Assembly: GCF_000003855.2 (NCBI RefSeq)
Contig: NW_003101679.1
Span: 2,612,285-2,676,284 of the forward strand
From: Blastomyces gilchristii SLH14081
Lineage: Eukaryota; Ascomycota; Eurotiomycetes; Onygenales; Ajellomycetaceae
Direction of reading: 5' to 3'
Length of the DNA: 64,000 nt
Shown: one piece after another, positions 23,344-33,779 of the stretch
Layout of the letters: every line of letters starts with the position of its first letter
Position numbering within the stretch: the first letter of the stretch is position 1
The notes under the pieces: generated by a model
What the model saw: the letters and a program-made list of their open reading frames with translations, nothing else
What the model was told of the DNA's origin: nothing
The model's database searches: none
Made by a program: the position numbers and the translations under genes

Positions 23344-23398
23344 GTAAGTCTTTTCTTTTTTCATCTTCTCTTTCTAACACTGATTTTCCTGTTCTTAG
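23344..23398 (+). other. Predicted intron 1 of the antisense passenger gene (55 nt)
   Basis: GTAAGT donor, CTAACAC branch site and TTCTTAG acceptor, all fungal consensus. Phase 1; splicing joins exon 1 to the frame of the 23410 ORF. The second copy (about 32447-32510, minus) and third copy (about 60838-60900, minus) keep CTGACAC and TTCTTAG, while their donor has decayed to ATAAGT. Confidence 0.65.
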
Positions 23399-23785
23399 AG
23401 AAAATCATTATGAGTTTTATTATACATGAAGTTGTGATATTCATAGATACTAAGAAACTTTTTATAACTGTTAAATTTAATATTACAGATATATCTGCTC
23501 TGATAAATATCTTTAAAATGATTAATCTATATCAGTCTATTCTCTGGCATTTGTTATCTGACTTCATAATACAGATGAAGAATATCTGTGTTTTCAGAAA
23601 CAGAAATATGAATATCATACTCTTTTACATCTGCAGATATGAGACTTATACACCTTGTCTGAAATGTCATTGTGAGAATGAGTTATTTACACACTGTATT
23701 CTGCTTTCTGTATTTTCTTATGTTTCTCTCTCTCTTTCTGAGAAGCCTCATGTGTGTTGTAATTATGCATACAATTTCAAGATCA

Positions 23786-23860
23786 GTGAGTATTTATTCA
23801 GTAATTATTACTTCTGCTTTTACAGTTTTATATACTAACAATAGTTCTTAGTTACTTCAG
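23786..23860 (+). other. Predicted intron 2 of the antisense passenger gene (66-75 nt)
   Basis: GTGAGT donor, a TACTAAC branch site at about 23833, and acceptors TTCTTAG (23851) or CTTCAG (23860), nine bases apart and in the same frame. With the second acceptor the junction codon becomes ATG followed by TCAGAGATC. The second copy keeps GTGAGT, TACTAAT and the same acceptors. Confidence 0.6.
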
Positions 23861-25100
23861 TGTCAGAGATCATTTTAATCAAAGATGATAACATCACTAA
23901 GACTACTCTCTCTCATTCTCAAGCTTCTCTCATTGCTTTCTCTTTCTTCTCTGCAGAAAAGATGATATGTATATCAGATTATAAGTATTCAGCTCTGAGT
24001 GACTTCTGCTGTTATTTATCTGATTCTGCATCTTCTTCTTCTTTCATTTCTTTTATCTTCATTCTTTCTGTTCTGACTTCTTATTCTGTGAGTTCTGTGC
24101 TCTTCTTCAATTTTTCTACATGTACACATACACATTTCTATATTGATATTTCAGTCAATCTTGTGATAAATGATATTAATTCTTGTATACAGAGTGATAG
24201 AGAAATCAGAGACATACACAGAGTTATTATAAGAGTGACTTACAGCTCTTGAATTTCTTACAGATCTTGAGTTTTGAGATTTTCTTTGTTTTTGACATTT
24301 TTTAAGTGATGTGATGTTGAAAATAGATTAAATATGTAGTATATGAAAATGAATGAGATGTGTATAATAACATTTGTCTTTTACAGCTAACTCTTACAGT
24401 TGATGATTAATTCATTATCTCTTTTCTTTTCTTACACTTTTTCTTTGTCTGCTAGTCACTACTCTTACATAATCTCTATATAATACAGTGTTCAGTGACT
24501 AGATTTCACAGCTTTCATCTTTTATGATTCTGTCTCATATATTATACTGTCTCTCTTTGCCTGCTCAGATCACTACAGTTAATAGCTTATTAAAACTAAT
24601 CTCACTCAATCTCTGAGTGTTCTCAGAAGTCAAGATGACTTGGTTTTATATATCTGTGAATAATTTAGATGATTCATTCTCTGTTATCTTCATAATTAAA
24701 CTGATATAAATAGTTGAATTCAACTCTGAATTTCTTTATCTTCTGCAATCTGATTTTTATATAAGTCTGCTGTTTTGAGACTACTCTTTACTGTGTTATA
24801 TTCACTGTCTGCAGTATATTATTATACAATCAGCTACAGTCTTATTACTTATTAAAGTGTGATGTTTATCTGATTTCTTTATTACTTCTCATTCTTTTCT
24901 TATAATTATAGAAACATTGAAATAAGTGAGATTATTCAATTTGTAAGTGTCTATGATTTCTCTTACTTTATGAGACTTTTTAATTATAAGTCTCTTCTTC
25001 TTCAATACTGATGAGAGTGCTGTGAATAATTATAATTCACTCAGATCTTACATCTCTGTCTTTATAAGATATGAATTATTTATTAAATTGTATAAGACCT

Positions 25101-25267
25101 TGTGATTCGGAAGAACGTACGACCGTCGGATAATAACACGGCCGCTTCCGAACTTGCTTATGAATGTAAAGGGGCCATAGCAGCCACTAATTAATTTAGT
25201 GTACAATATATAAGAAGCCGGTGTACATCTGTAATCATACACTGACTCAAGCAATCTTTGAATCACA
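25101..25267 (+). repeat. Gypsy B1 5' LTR (167 bp)
   Basis: TGTGATTCGGAAGAACGTAC ... CTTTGAATCACA. About nine CpGs survive, almost all in the outer half; the inner half reads GGTGTACATCTGTAATCATA where the 3' LTR still has GGCGTACGCCTGTAATCGTA. Confidence 0.92.
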
Positions 25268-25639
25268 TCTGATAGCATGTTCAAAAACTGGTGAGAAGCA
25301 CAGGCTTCTTCAGAGCATGATAATTCTGTCTACAAAGTGATTTATAGTTATCATGCCAGTGTGGTTCTAGAATATCTCAAAAGATAGTGTACAAAGAGCA
25401 GTGAGTGAAAGAGCATCTGATTAATGCTGCTTTGCTTGTTGAGGGAAAAACTCCACACTCAGGCAAATGCCACATATGAGATGCGAATAGATAAGATGTG
25501 AGAAAGAGAATGAGAGCAGTGAACCAGATTCAAAGAAGTTCACTTCCTACTCAAAAGAAGGATAAAAAGAGAGGGTGATCATCACTGAAGTTGTATAATA
25601 ATAACAGAAATCATATAACAATATAGCAATATAACAATA

Positions 25640-27075
25640 GACATTGTACAATCAATGAGAAATCATCAAAATGAATATCTTCTCTAGTTAATATTAACAA
25701 CACCCTTCTCTACTACCTGAACTGGAAGATATGCAGAACCTCTCAGAGGGTTTACTTGAAGCAGTAAGAAAAGCAGCTGAAATCGCTGAATCAGAATTGA
25801 AGCTTCATACATATATGAGAATTCTAAACAAGATCAAGGCCTTGCATACACAGTGACAGACTGAGATAGAAGTTAAACAACAATTGACATTCACTGTGAA
25901 TCAAGTATTCACTATGAAGAGCTTCACTGATGCAATCATCATCATTAATAAGAATAGAGAAAACCAGGTCTTAGATCTGCAGTGAAAGATCAAACATTTA
26001 CACAGACAGATGACTATGCTGAACCTGAAGATTTTATTATAATTATTCATAATCTCTTTAGAAGTGTACACATTATCAGAGACTGCTGCACAGGATGAGA
26101 ATCTGAGCATGAAATATATTAAGTCAGAAGATCTGTTCAAGTTATTAAGCTTTAATAATGACTGAAAAAATAATGCTGCAATCAGCTGACTAAGTCAGAT
26201 GCAATCATATTATTGAATTGAATATGAACTCACAGACAGACAGTTAACAGAATTTCAACAAGTCTTAAGATCTGTCATATTTCTATGTAAAAAAGTGAAG
26301 TCATTATAAATGACTGATGAAAAGATGAATCTCACAGACTCAGAGTGATATTTATTCTTATAAATATGAAATAAGTTTTTCAAATCAATCTTGCATAACT
26401 TTGAGAAAGTGAATATATAAGATAAGTATTATGAACACTTCACTGAGTGTAGATAAGTGAGTAATCTTATATTATACTTCACATACTTCAGCTTACACTA
26501 TCTTGTATTGAATGAAGAGCTTTCAACATCTTTCTATTTACATATCTTCATTCATGATCTTACACTCAAATTGAGAGTGGAATGAAAATGCTTAATCTCA
26601 TAATTAAGCACAGTGAAAGAAGTATACAACATTCTTATTATACAGAAATAAGTGAGTCAATTGTAATAGAAAATACTGTAATTGAGTATATCTCAGTGAA
26701 GAACAGATAATCAGACTTCTATGACACAAGTTATATACCTGAATATGATGAATCTAGATCTGAATGTCATCACTAAAGCACTGAATTCTCTGAAAAAGAA
26801 ATTCTCTGAGTGAAAATCTTGATATTATGAGTATCAAGCTTGCTTTAACTGTGAATATTAAAATCATGATACAAAAGATTGCACACAGTGTGTACAGTTA
26901 AGAGAAGTAAGAGAGTCAAAAAACTAGCAGAATCAGTGAGCTTGAAGACACTCACTGATATTCTATGAAAAGTCTTCAAAGTGAAAGAGATGCCTGCATT
27001 AGAAGACTCTCTAAATCCTGTGAATTTCAAGAGAAAGCAGGCTTCTGACTGAGATGCAGGTGAGTATGAAGCAGA
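25640..27075 (+). pseudogene. gag remnant of gypsy B1 with CCHC zinc knuckle
   Basis: A structural polyprotein remnant. N-terminal reading: PELEDMQNLSEGLLEAVRK, then coiled-coil-like helices (IKALHTQ, QQLTFTVNQVFTMKSF). Near 26837-26880 is a zinc knuckle CFNCEYXNHDTKDC (C-x2-C-x4-H-x4-C), the nucleocapsid signature that would bind the element RNA. Several stops, mostly TGA and TAA. The equivalent in B2 is at 44130-45530, where the second Cys of the knuckle has decayed (CFNSRC-like). Confidence 0.78.
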
Positions 27076-27139
27076 CACTCATCTCAATGTCTTAAGACCT
27101 GAAATGTTAATGTATAAGAGACACTTGAATAAGAATTAA

Positions 27140-30100
27140 GAGATGACTATAAAAGTGTTAGCAGACACAGAAGCTTCTATATAATATATTAATAATTATA
27201 TAATCTGAAGACTGAAAGAGATTCACTGAGTGAAGAATATCTGATATATAAGATTATCTGATAACTGATATTTAATATTATCTATAAGAGTAAGAGTTCT
27301 CTTGCACTTTGAAGAATGATCTTGCTATATTTAAGTGTGAGAGCTGTAGAATGTGAAATATGATCTTATTCTCAAACTTAATTAATTTCAAAGATTCAAT
27401 CTGCAGATTCAATGACATACATGTTATATATAGTTGACTGATAGAAAAAAAATAATTCATATAATTCTATCAACTGATATGAGAAGGACATTTCATATCT
27501 CTGATATAGAAGGATTAAATCTGCTTACATATTAACAAGCAAAGAGAATGATTTACAAGATCTCATTCAAAAGCATTCTTTATATTATACAGAATCTGAA
27601 AGTGAAGAAAACCAAGATAAAGAATATACAGAAGAACAAGCATATGAAGAAGCTTCTGAAGAAGTATAAGAAGATCTTCTAAACAGATCTTTCATCAGAA
27701 TTGCTGTTAGAATGAGGATTTGTACATGAGATTGATATGAAAGATGCAAAACCAGTCAATCAGAATGTGTACTCTCTGTCATAAACACATCTTGAAGAAC
27801 AGAAGTATCAGATCACAGATCTTCTAGAATATAGTCTTATATAATTCTTATCAAGTGTGTGAGACTTTTCAGTTCTATTCATGAAAAAGGCAGGTGAGAA
27901 GTGATGAATGTGTATCAATTATCAAGCACTTAATAAGCTTACAATCAAGAATGAATATTCACTATCACAGATTCAACAACAGTTGAATACAGTTGAAAAT
28001 ACCTGATATCTATCAAAGATTGATCTTCTCTCAGAATACTGACAGATCTGTATAGATGAACTGTCAGTTTCATGAACTGTATTTAATATACAATGAGAGA
28101 AGTTCAAATTCCTGATAATATCATTCAGTCTAATAAATATGTCTGTCATCTTTCAAACAATGATGAATATAATTCTTTATAAACAGAATGAAATCTCATA
28201 TCTTATATATCTTGATAATATTCTAGTCTTTTCAAACTTATATAATGAATATCTGAAGTATCTTGATAAATTGTTTATAACTCTGACTGAGCATAAGCTC
28301 TATATTAAATTAACAAAGTGTGTGTTTGAAATAAAAGAGTTGAAGTTTGTAGAATATGTAGTGAGTGATGACTGTATACATCTCATTCTGAAGAAATTGA
28401 ATATTATAGTGAATTAACCGCAGCTGAGAAATGTATATTATGTATAACAGTTTCTTAAGTTAGTCTCATATTACTGCAGATTTATCAAGAATTTTATATA
28501 AATATCTGCATCACTCTCAGATCTCTTAAGAGAAATAGATACTAATCTGTGAAAGAAGAAGTTTCATTCAATTATCTGAAATACTGTGTATAAGAAGGCT
28601 TTTCTCACACTGAGAAAATATGTGATAACATTCTCAGTGCTTATTCAATCAGAGTGTGATAAACCTTTCTATATTAAGATAGATGCATCTGATTGAGCTA
28701 TTGAAGATGCTCTTCTACAGATGAGTAAGACCAGCAAGCTGCATCTGATAATGTATAATGATAGAAAACTATCAGATGCTGAGCTCAATTATTCAGTGTA
28801 TGAAAAGGAATTGCTAGCAATCAAACACATGCTGGCATTGTGATAGATAGATATATTGACAATGAGCATATGACAACAGTGATTACAGATCATGAAAGTC
28901 TTATCTATCTATAATCAATGATGAAACCTTTTAAATACTTAGTATGTTGAATCTTGAAGTTCTAAGTGTATAATCTTAATGTCAAATACTGAAAGAGATC
29001 AGATGCTGTGATACTTGACACAATCAGTCACAGACTCAATTTCATGTATGAGAGTTCTGTGAATCAGGTATAAGAGAAGTTCATATTAAATATACTGAGA
29101 AGATATAAGAAATCAGAATAAGTGAATATAATGATCTCTTGTTTAAAGAATGATAAGATGTTGAATGATAAGTATCTTATAAAAGTGATAGAAGAGATAC
29201 TTCTGAACTTCAAGCTGAAGAAATTGAAAAATGATATTATGCTTTACTGTAATCTAGAATATGTGAAAGCTCTCTATCTAGAATACTTATTTAGACATGA
29301 CTTCATGACTCACATGTACAAGGAATTCAGTCACTTAGATAGCTCTGAACTCGTGAGTGTACTTGAATTAACAGTATACTGATCAAGCATAGCTGAGAAT
29401 ATTCAGATATATGCTTATAAGTGCTTGAATTATCAGGTTGCAAAAGAATCTAAGAAAGGATTAGAATATAAGAAAGTATAATATCAGATGAAATATATGA
29501 TACAATTATTTAAATGATGAGAAGTGAATCTCATAGACATATTACTGTGAACACTAAATGAAAATTATTGAATAATCACTGCTATTGACTACACTACTGA
29601 CTGATCAGTTGTAAAAGCAGTTTCAGAGATAATAGAAAAGATGATGACAAAGTTTCTATATGATAAGATCTATATCAACTATGAAATACTGTGTGAGATT
29701 CTAGCTGATAATGATGTGAATCTTATAGAAGAAGTGATGAGGCATTTCATAGATTAGTTACAGACAAGACATTGTAGAATAACACTATATCATCTGTGAA
29801 TAAACAGAAGAATAGAACACTTGAATAAAATTCTGAACAACATACTGATTAAATATCTAGTGAGTAAGTCTATGAGATTATGAAATGAATATCTCAGTCA
29901 GATACTATTAGTCACATGCATTCAGCAGCATGCAGTCTTCAAGCATTCATCATTCTATCTGTTGTATGAACTGCATCCGCGCATCTCAGAGAATACTTTG
30001 AAAAAGATGAGAGAGAGAAGAGCAGTTGCAGACACAACAGTTACAGACACAGCTGAAATAGCAGTTATGAACACAGTAGTAGCAGTTGCAGATGCAGCAG

Positions 30101-30690
30101 TCACAGATATGAAATCAAGATTAAAAGAGATCAGTTATGCATATGTAAAAGCTAATAAGTTACTTCTGAACTGAGCAATTCAATCAAAAAGAATACAAGA
30201 CTCACTAGTTAAGAAATTAAGTCTCAAGATGAGAATATAAATTCTTGTATATAATGAGAATTCTGAGAAGTTTCAATCTAGATGATTTAAGCTCTATAAA
30301 ATACTCAAATCACATTCTCAGAGAACATATGCATTGAAGGAATCAGAGAGACAGGTCTTACATAACTTAATAAATAATTCACATCTTATGAAGATAAAGA
30401 TGTAAGACTTAAGTGAATTATGATTATTCACAGCACTATTATCAGTGTTGAAAAAGAAGAGACTTATAATTGAAAAGTCTTACAAAGTAAGAGAAATCAT
30501 AGATGCTTACAAATCAGATAGTCTCACTTATTCTAGTCTTTTCATAATTACAAGAAAAGAATGAGAAGTAATAAAGAAATCAGATAAATATCTCACTTCA
30601 ATAAGTGATAAGACTGTAGCTGATTGTATGATAACATGCTGTAAATAGTAGATATAACATAATAAAGAGTGATCTCAGAGTGACAGACTT
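27140..30690 (+). pseudogene. pol remnant of gypsy B1: protease, RT, RNase H, integrase
   Basis: Protease at about 27155-27480 (VLADTEASI, from a DTGA active site). RT at about 27690-28420: FLSSV, KKAGEK, CINYQALNKLTIKNEYSL, LSKIDLLSEY, and the catalytic box LIYLDNILVFSN (YLDD changed to YLDN). The open piece 28139-28417 covers it. RNase H at about 28600-29040: KPFYIKIDASD, NYSVYEKELLAIKH. Integrase at about 29122-30180: HLDSSELVSVLE (zinc-binding region), ITAIDYTT (first Asp), ILADNDVNLIEEVMRHF (second Asp) and HLNEILN (Glu region). It continues through an SH3-like tail (NENSEKFQSRWF) to about 30690. The domain order makes it Ty3/gypsy, not copia. No chromodomain was found. Confidence 0.87.
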
Positions 30691-30702
30691 ACACATAAGT
30701 CA

Positions 30703-31078
30703 TTATTATTATTATTATTATTATTCTTTCATTATACTCATATGCAAGCGGAGCTTATAATGAGTCCTTGCGTGATGTTAAATACAGGTCAAGTGTTGGT
30801 TATACAGGAGGAAATACAGGTGTTAAGACCATGCCAAGACAACAAGAACACAGGAAAATACAAAGAAGTGACAATTAGATACATGCAATAATAACTTCCC
30901 AGCCCAGGAACATAGAGCAATTCATTAGAGTGATTTGTACACCTCTGTATTTATTAGAAACCTGAGGTGCTTGAGTTCCGGATTTAATGTATCCTCTGCG
31001 GGTTTCGAACCCACGCGACTTGGTTTCCCACGCCAAGGTGCTACCAGGTGGCCGCATTAACCATTCAGCCACCGGGGC
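30703..31078 (-). mobile_element. tRNA-headed SINE1, copy a (376 bp, AAT tail)
   Basis: On the minus strand it begins GCCCCGGTGGCTGAATGGTT, with an A-box (TGGCTGAATGG) and B-box (GGTTCGAAACC) of a pol III internal promoter in the first ~90 bp, then ~280 bp of unrelated body and a tail ATGAAAGAATAATAATAAT. It is flanked by a 12-bp duplication, ACACATAAGTCA (30691-30702) and ACATATGAGTCA (31080-31091), whose two differences are transitions. The empty site is visible in gypsy B2 near 53320. Copy b is at 53782-54156. Confidence 0.88.
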
Positions 31079-31499
31079 TACATATGAGTCAGATTGCAGA
31101 AGAAAAAGAAATTCAGAGTTGAATTCAACTCTTTACATCAGTTCAATTATGAAGATAACAGAGAATAAAGCATCTGAAACATTCATGAATATATGAGAAT
31201 AAGTCATCTTGATTTCTGAAGATACTCAGAGATCAGATAAGATTAGTTTTAATAAGTCATTTACTGTAGTAGTCTAAGTAGATAAAGAGAGACAGTATAA
31301 TGTATGAGACAGAATCACAAGAGATAAAAGCTGCTGAATCTAGTCATTAAACACTGTATTATATAGAAATTATGTAAGAGTGATAACTAGCAGATAAAGA
31401 AAAATTATAAGAAAAGAAAAGAAATAATGAATTAATTATCAACTGTAAGAGTTAACTGTAAAAGACAAATATTATTATACATACTTCATTCATTTTCAT

Positions 31500-33074
31500 A
31501 TATCATATATTTAATATATTTTCAATGCCACATCACCTGAAAAACATCAAAAATAAAGAAAATCTCAAAACTTGAGATCTATAAGAGATTTGAGAGTTAT
31601 AAGCTACTCTTATAATAATGCTGTATATATCTCTGATTTCTCTATCACTCTTTATACAACATTAATGTCATTTATTGCAAGATTGACTGAAATACTAATA
31701 TAGAAATGTGTACATATATGTATAGAAAATTGAAGAAGAGGACAGAATCTGCAGAACCAGAAGTCAAGACAGAGAGAATAAAGATAAAAGAAACAGAAGA
31801 AGAAGAAAGTGCAGAACTGAATAAATAACAGTGAGAGTCACTCAAAGCTGAACACTTATAACTCAGTATGTGCACAACCTTCTCTGCAGAGAAGGAAGAG
31901 AAAGCAATAGAAGAAGCTTAAGAATGAGAGAGAGTAGTCTCAGTGATGAGATTATCTTTGATTAAAATCCTCTCTGATACTGAAGCAACTAAGAACTATT
32001 ATTAGTATATGAAAACTGTAAAATCAGAGATAAGAACAGTTACTAAATGAACACTCACTGATCTTAGAGTTGTATGTGTAATTACAACACACATGAGACT
32101 CCTCAGAAAGAGAGAGAGAGACATGAGAAAATGCAGAAAGCAGAATATAGTATATAAACAGCTCATTTTCATAACAACATCTCAGACAAGATGTACAAGT
32201 CTCACATCTACAGATGTAAAAGAGTACAATATTCATATTCTCATTTCTGAAAATACAGATATCTTTCATCAGCACTACAAAGTCAGATAACAGATGTCAG
32301 AGAATAGACTGATACAGATCTATCATTTTAAAGAAATTCATCAGAGTGAATGTACCTGTAATATTAAATGTAATAATTGTGAAAAGTTTCTTAGTATCTG
32401 TGAATATCATGACTTTGTGTATAATAAAACTTATAATGATTTTCTCTAAGAACAGAAAAATCAGTGTCAGAAAGAAAAGATGAAAAAGAAAAAGACTTAT
32501 AATCTTAATACTGTTAAGAAGAAAGATGATTCTCTGATATGAATGAACAATTATCTCATTATAAATATTTAAAATGAACATAATAATCAGTGTCTGTGAC
32601 TGAGCTTCAGATAGTTGTGTCATACACAGTCTTCATACAATAAATTGTTTTAGAGATCAGTAAGAAGAGTGAGAGTGTATACACTGAGAAATGTAGTTCA
32701 TCAAGTCTATGCAATATCTTCTTACAACAGAGAGAGCTGATAACAAAAGTAGAAGCAGCAGCAGAGACAGAGGGAGCAGAAGTAGCAGAAGTGAGAGTCA
32801 TGAGAACAGAGATAGTGAAAGCAGAAGAACTGGACACAGAGGCAAGAATAGAAGATTAAGAGAGAGCAGCAGAGAGAGAAACAGCAGCAGAAGTGACAGA
32901 AGAGAACACAGAAGACTCAGCTACACATAACACAGATATTTTCTTCATTATCACATTCTTCAAGTTCTCAATCAATGATTCAACATTGAAGTCATGATCA
33001 TTGACAGATACAGATCTGTCAACACATGAAGATTCTACATGAATGTAAATCAATATATCAGCATCTGCAGTCAC
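31500..33074 (-). pseudogene. Antisense passenger gene of gypsy B, copy 2 (in B1)
   Basis: Same gene as at 22766-24340. Exon 1 on the minus strand starts with an ATG at 33074 (MTADADILIYIHVESS, VNDHDFNVESLIENLKNV) and continues through a Ser/Ala/Thr-rich part (32837-32607). The intron 1 region at about 32510-32447 has CTGACAC and TTCTTAG. Exon 2 (about 32440-32055) gives MKDICIFRNENMNIVLFYIC, CETCTSCLRCCYENELF and SHVCCNYTYNSKISECS. Intron 2 has GTGAGT at about 32055. Exon 3 has SALSDSHCYLFSSALSSSSV (31875 leftwards). More Cys codons are preserved here than in copy 1, and the Cys pattern C-x-C-x2-C-x2-C-x2-C followed by CC...C is clearest. Family and function are unknown. Confidence 0.6.
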
Positions 33075-33612
33075 ACAAAATGATTAGAAAACATGATCAG
33101 AAAACATGATCGGATGCCTGCTGAAGAAGAGAGAATCAGAGATGTATAAGAAGATGAAAAAGATATGTCATTTATAGTAGTATGTTCTGACAATTGTTAG
33201 AAGACAAACAAGTCCTGGTCACATTTCATAACATATTATACTTACTGCTAATAAACTGTCTGCTATGAGCACTATGATGATGCTTGTTATAAAAATGAGA
33301 GGCCATTGCCAGAAACATGTACAATGTGATAGATAAATGAATAGAAGATGTTGAACAGAAGAAGAGACAGAAATCTTGAAGAAGATAGTAACATTCAATA
33401 ATAATAATGATAGAGAAAATGATTGAAGAATGAGAAAAGTTAGTGAATAAGTGATGTAATATAGTGAAATTTTCTTTGTGAGAGTATATGCAGAATGCTA
33501 GCTGAATCAGAGATAGATTATATAATTATAAACACTAGTGACATGCTAATTCACATGAAGCTAGAACATACATCATGATCATGTGAGTGTGACTGAATCT
33601 GATGAGAAAGAA

Positions 33613-33779
33613 TATGATTCAGAAGAATGTACAATTGTCAGATAATAACACAGCTGCTTCTGAACTTGCTTATAAATGTAAAGAGGTCATAGCGGCCACC
33701 AATTAATTTAGTGTACAGTATATAAGAAGCCGGCGTACGCCTGTAATCGTACGCTGGCTCAAGCAACCTTTGAATCACA
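33613..33779 (+). repeat. Gypsy B1 3' LTR (167 bp)
   Basis: Starts TATGATTCAGAAGAATG (decayed TGTGATTCGGAAGAACG) and ends TTTGAATCACA. Inner CpGs are lost, outer ones kept (GCCGGCGTACGCCTGTAATCGTACGCTGG). Confidence 0.9.

Larger units (their letters stand above)
22766..24340 (+). pseudogene. Antisense passenger gene of gypsy B, copy 1 (in B3): spliced, Cys-rich protein
   Basis: This gene runs opposite to gypsy B. Exon 1 (about 22766-23343) encodes a conserved start (ELLIKNLKNIIMKKLSVL) and a long Ser/Thr/Ala-rich stretch. Intron 1 is 23344-23398. Exon 2 (23399-23785) encodes a Cys-rich domain (YICRYETYTPCLKCHCENE, then KPHVCCNYAYNFKISEY) resembling Zn-cluster-like CxxC...CxxC modules of fungal repeat proteins. 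Intron 2 is 23786-23860. Exon 3 (to 24252 or beyond) is Ser-rich. Removing both introns keeps one frame: 22872-23237, 23410-23838 and 23860-24252 become in-frame pieces. The stops present fit C-to-T or G-to-A changes. The family is not recognised and the function is unknown. The same gene sits at 31500-33074 and at 54190-54983 + 60745-61495. Confidence 0.6.
22071..25100 (-). mobile_element. Gypsy B3, truncated copy in inverted orientation (3' third only)
   Basis: The reverse complement of the 3' part of B1 (30349-33779): LTR at 22071-22237, the long 3' region with the antisense gene, and the extreme C-terminus of pol up to 25100, where it stops exactly at the first base of the B1 5' LTR. No target duplication was found at either edge. 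With B1 it makes an inverted repeat with ~3-kb arms around a ~5.2-kb centre. Confidence 0.85.
25101..33779 (+). mobile_element. Gypsy B1, complete Ty3/gypsy element with long 3' region (8.68 kb incl. SINE)
   Basis: 167-bp LTRs at 25101-25267 and 33613-33779. Inside are gag (25640-27075), protease, RT, RNase H and integrase (27140 to about 30690), then ~2.9 kb with no sense gene but a spliced antisense gene (33074-31500). A SINE sits at 30703-31078. Without the SINE the element is about 8.3 kb, as is B2 without its inserts, so the long 3' region is a family trait. No target duplication is seen (left flank GACCT, right flank ATATG); the left flank is the truncated inverted copy B3. All frames are decayed. 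Confidence 0.9.

Noticed and set aside
28139..29382. Open frames of 86-92 codons that could be taken for small independent genes.
   Set aside because: They are undamaged pieces of the gypsy B1 RT (with YLDN box) and integrase, in frame with their neighbours.
30987..31078. A tRNA gene on the minus strand (A- and B-box, T-loop GGTTCGAAACC); likewise at 53782-53875.
   Set aside because: The 5' GCCCCGG has no complementary CCGGGGC after the T-arm, and the sequence continues into a shared ~280-bp body with an AAT tail and target duplications, so it is the head of a SINE.
25101..33779. First taken as a Ty1/copia element because of short LTRs and a long single internal region.
   Set aside because: The domain order is protease, RT, RNase H, then integrase, and the RT and zinc-knuckle motifs are Ty3/gypsy-like.
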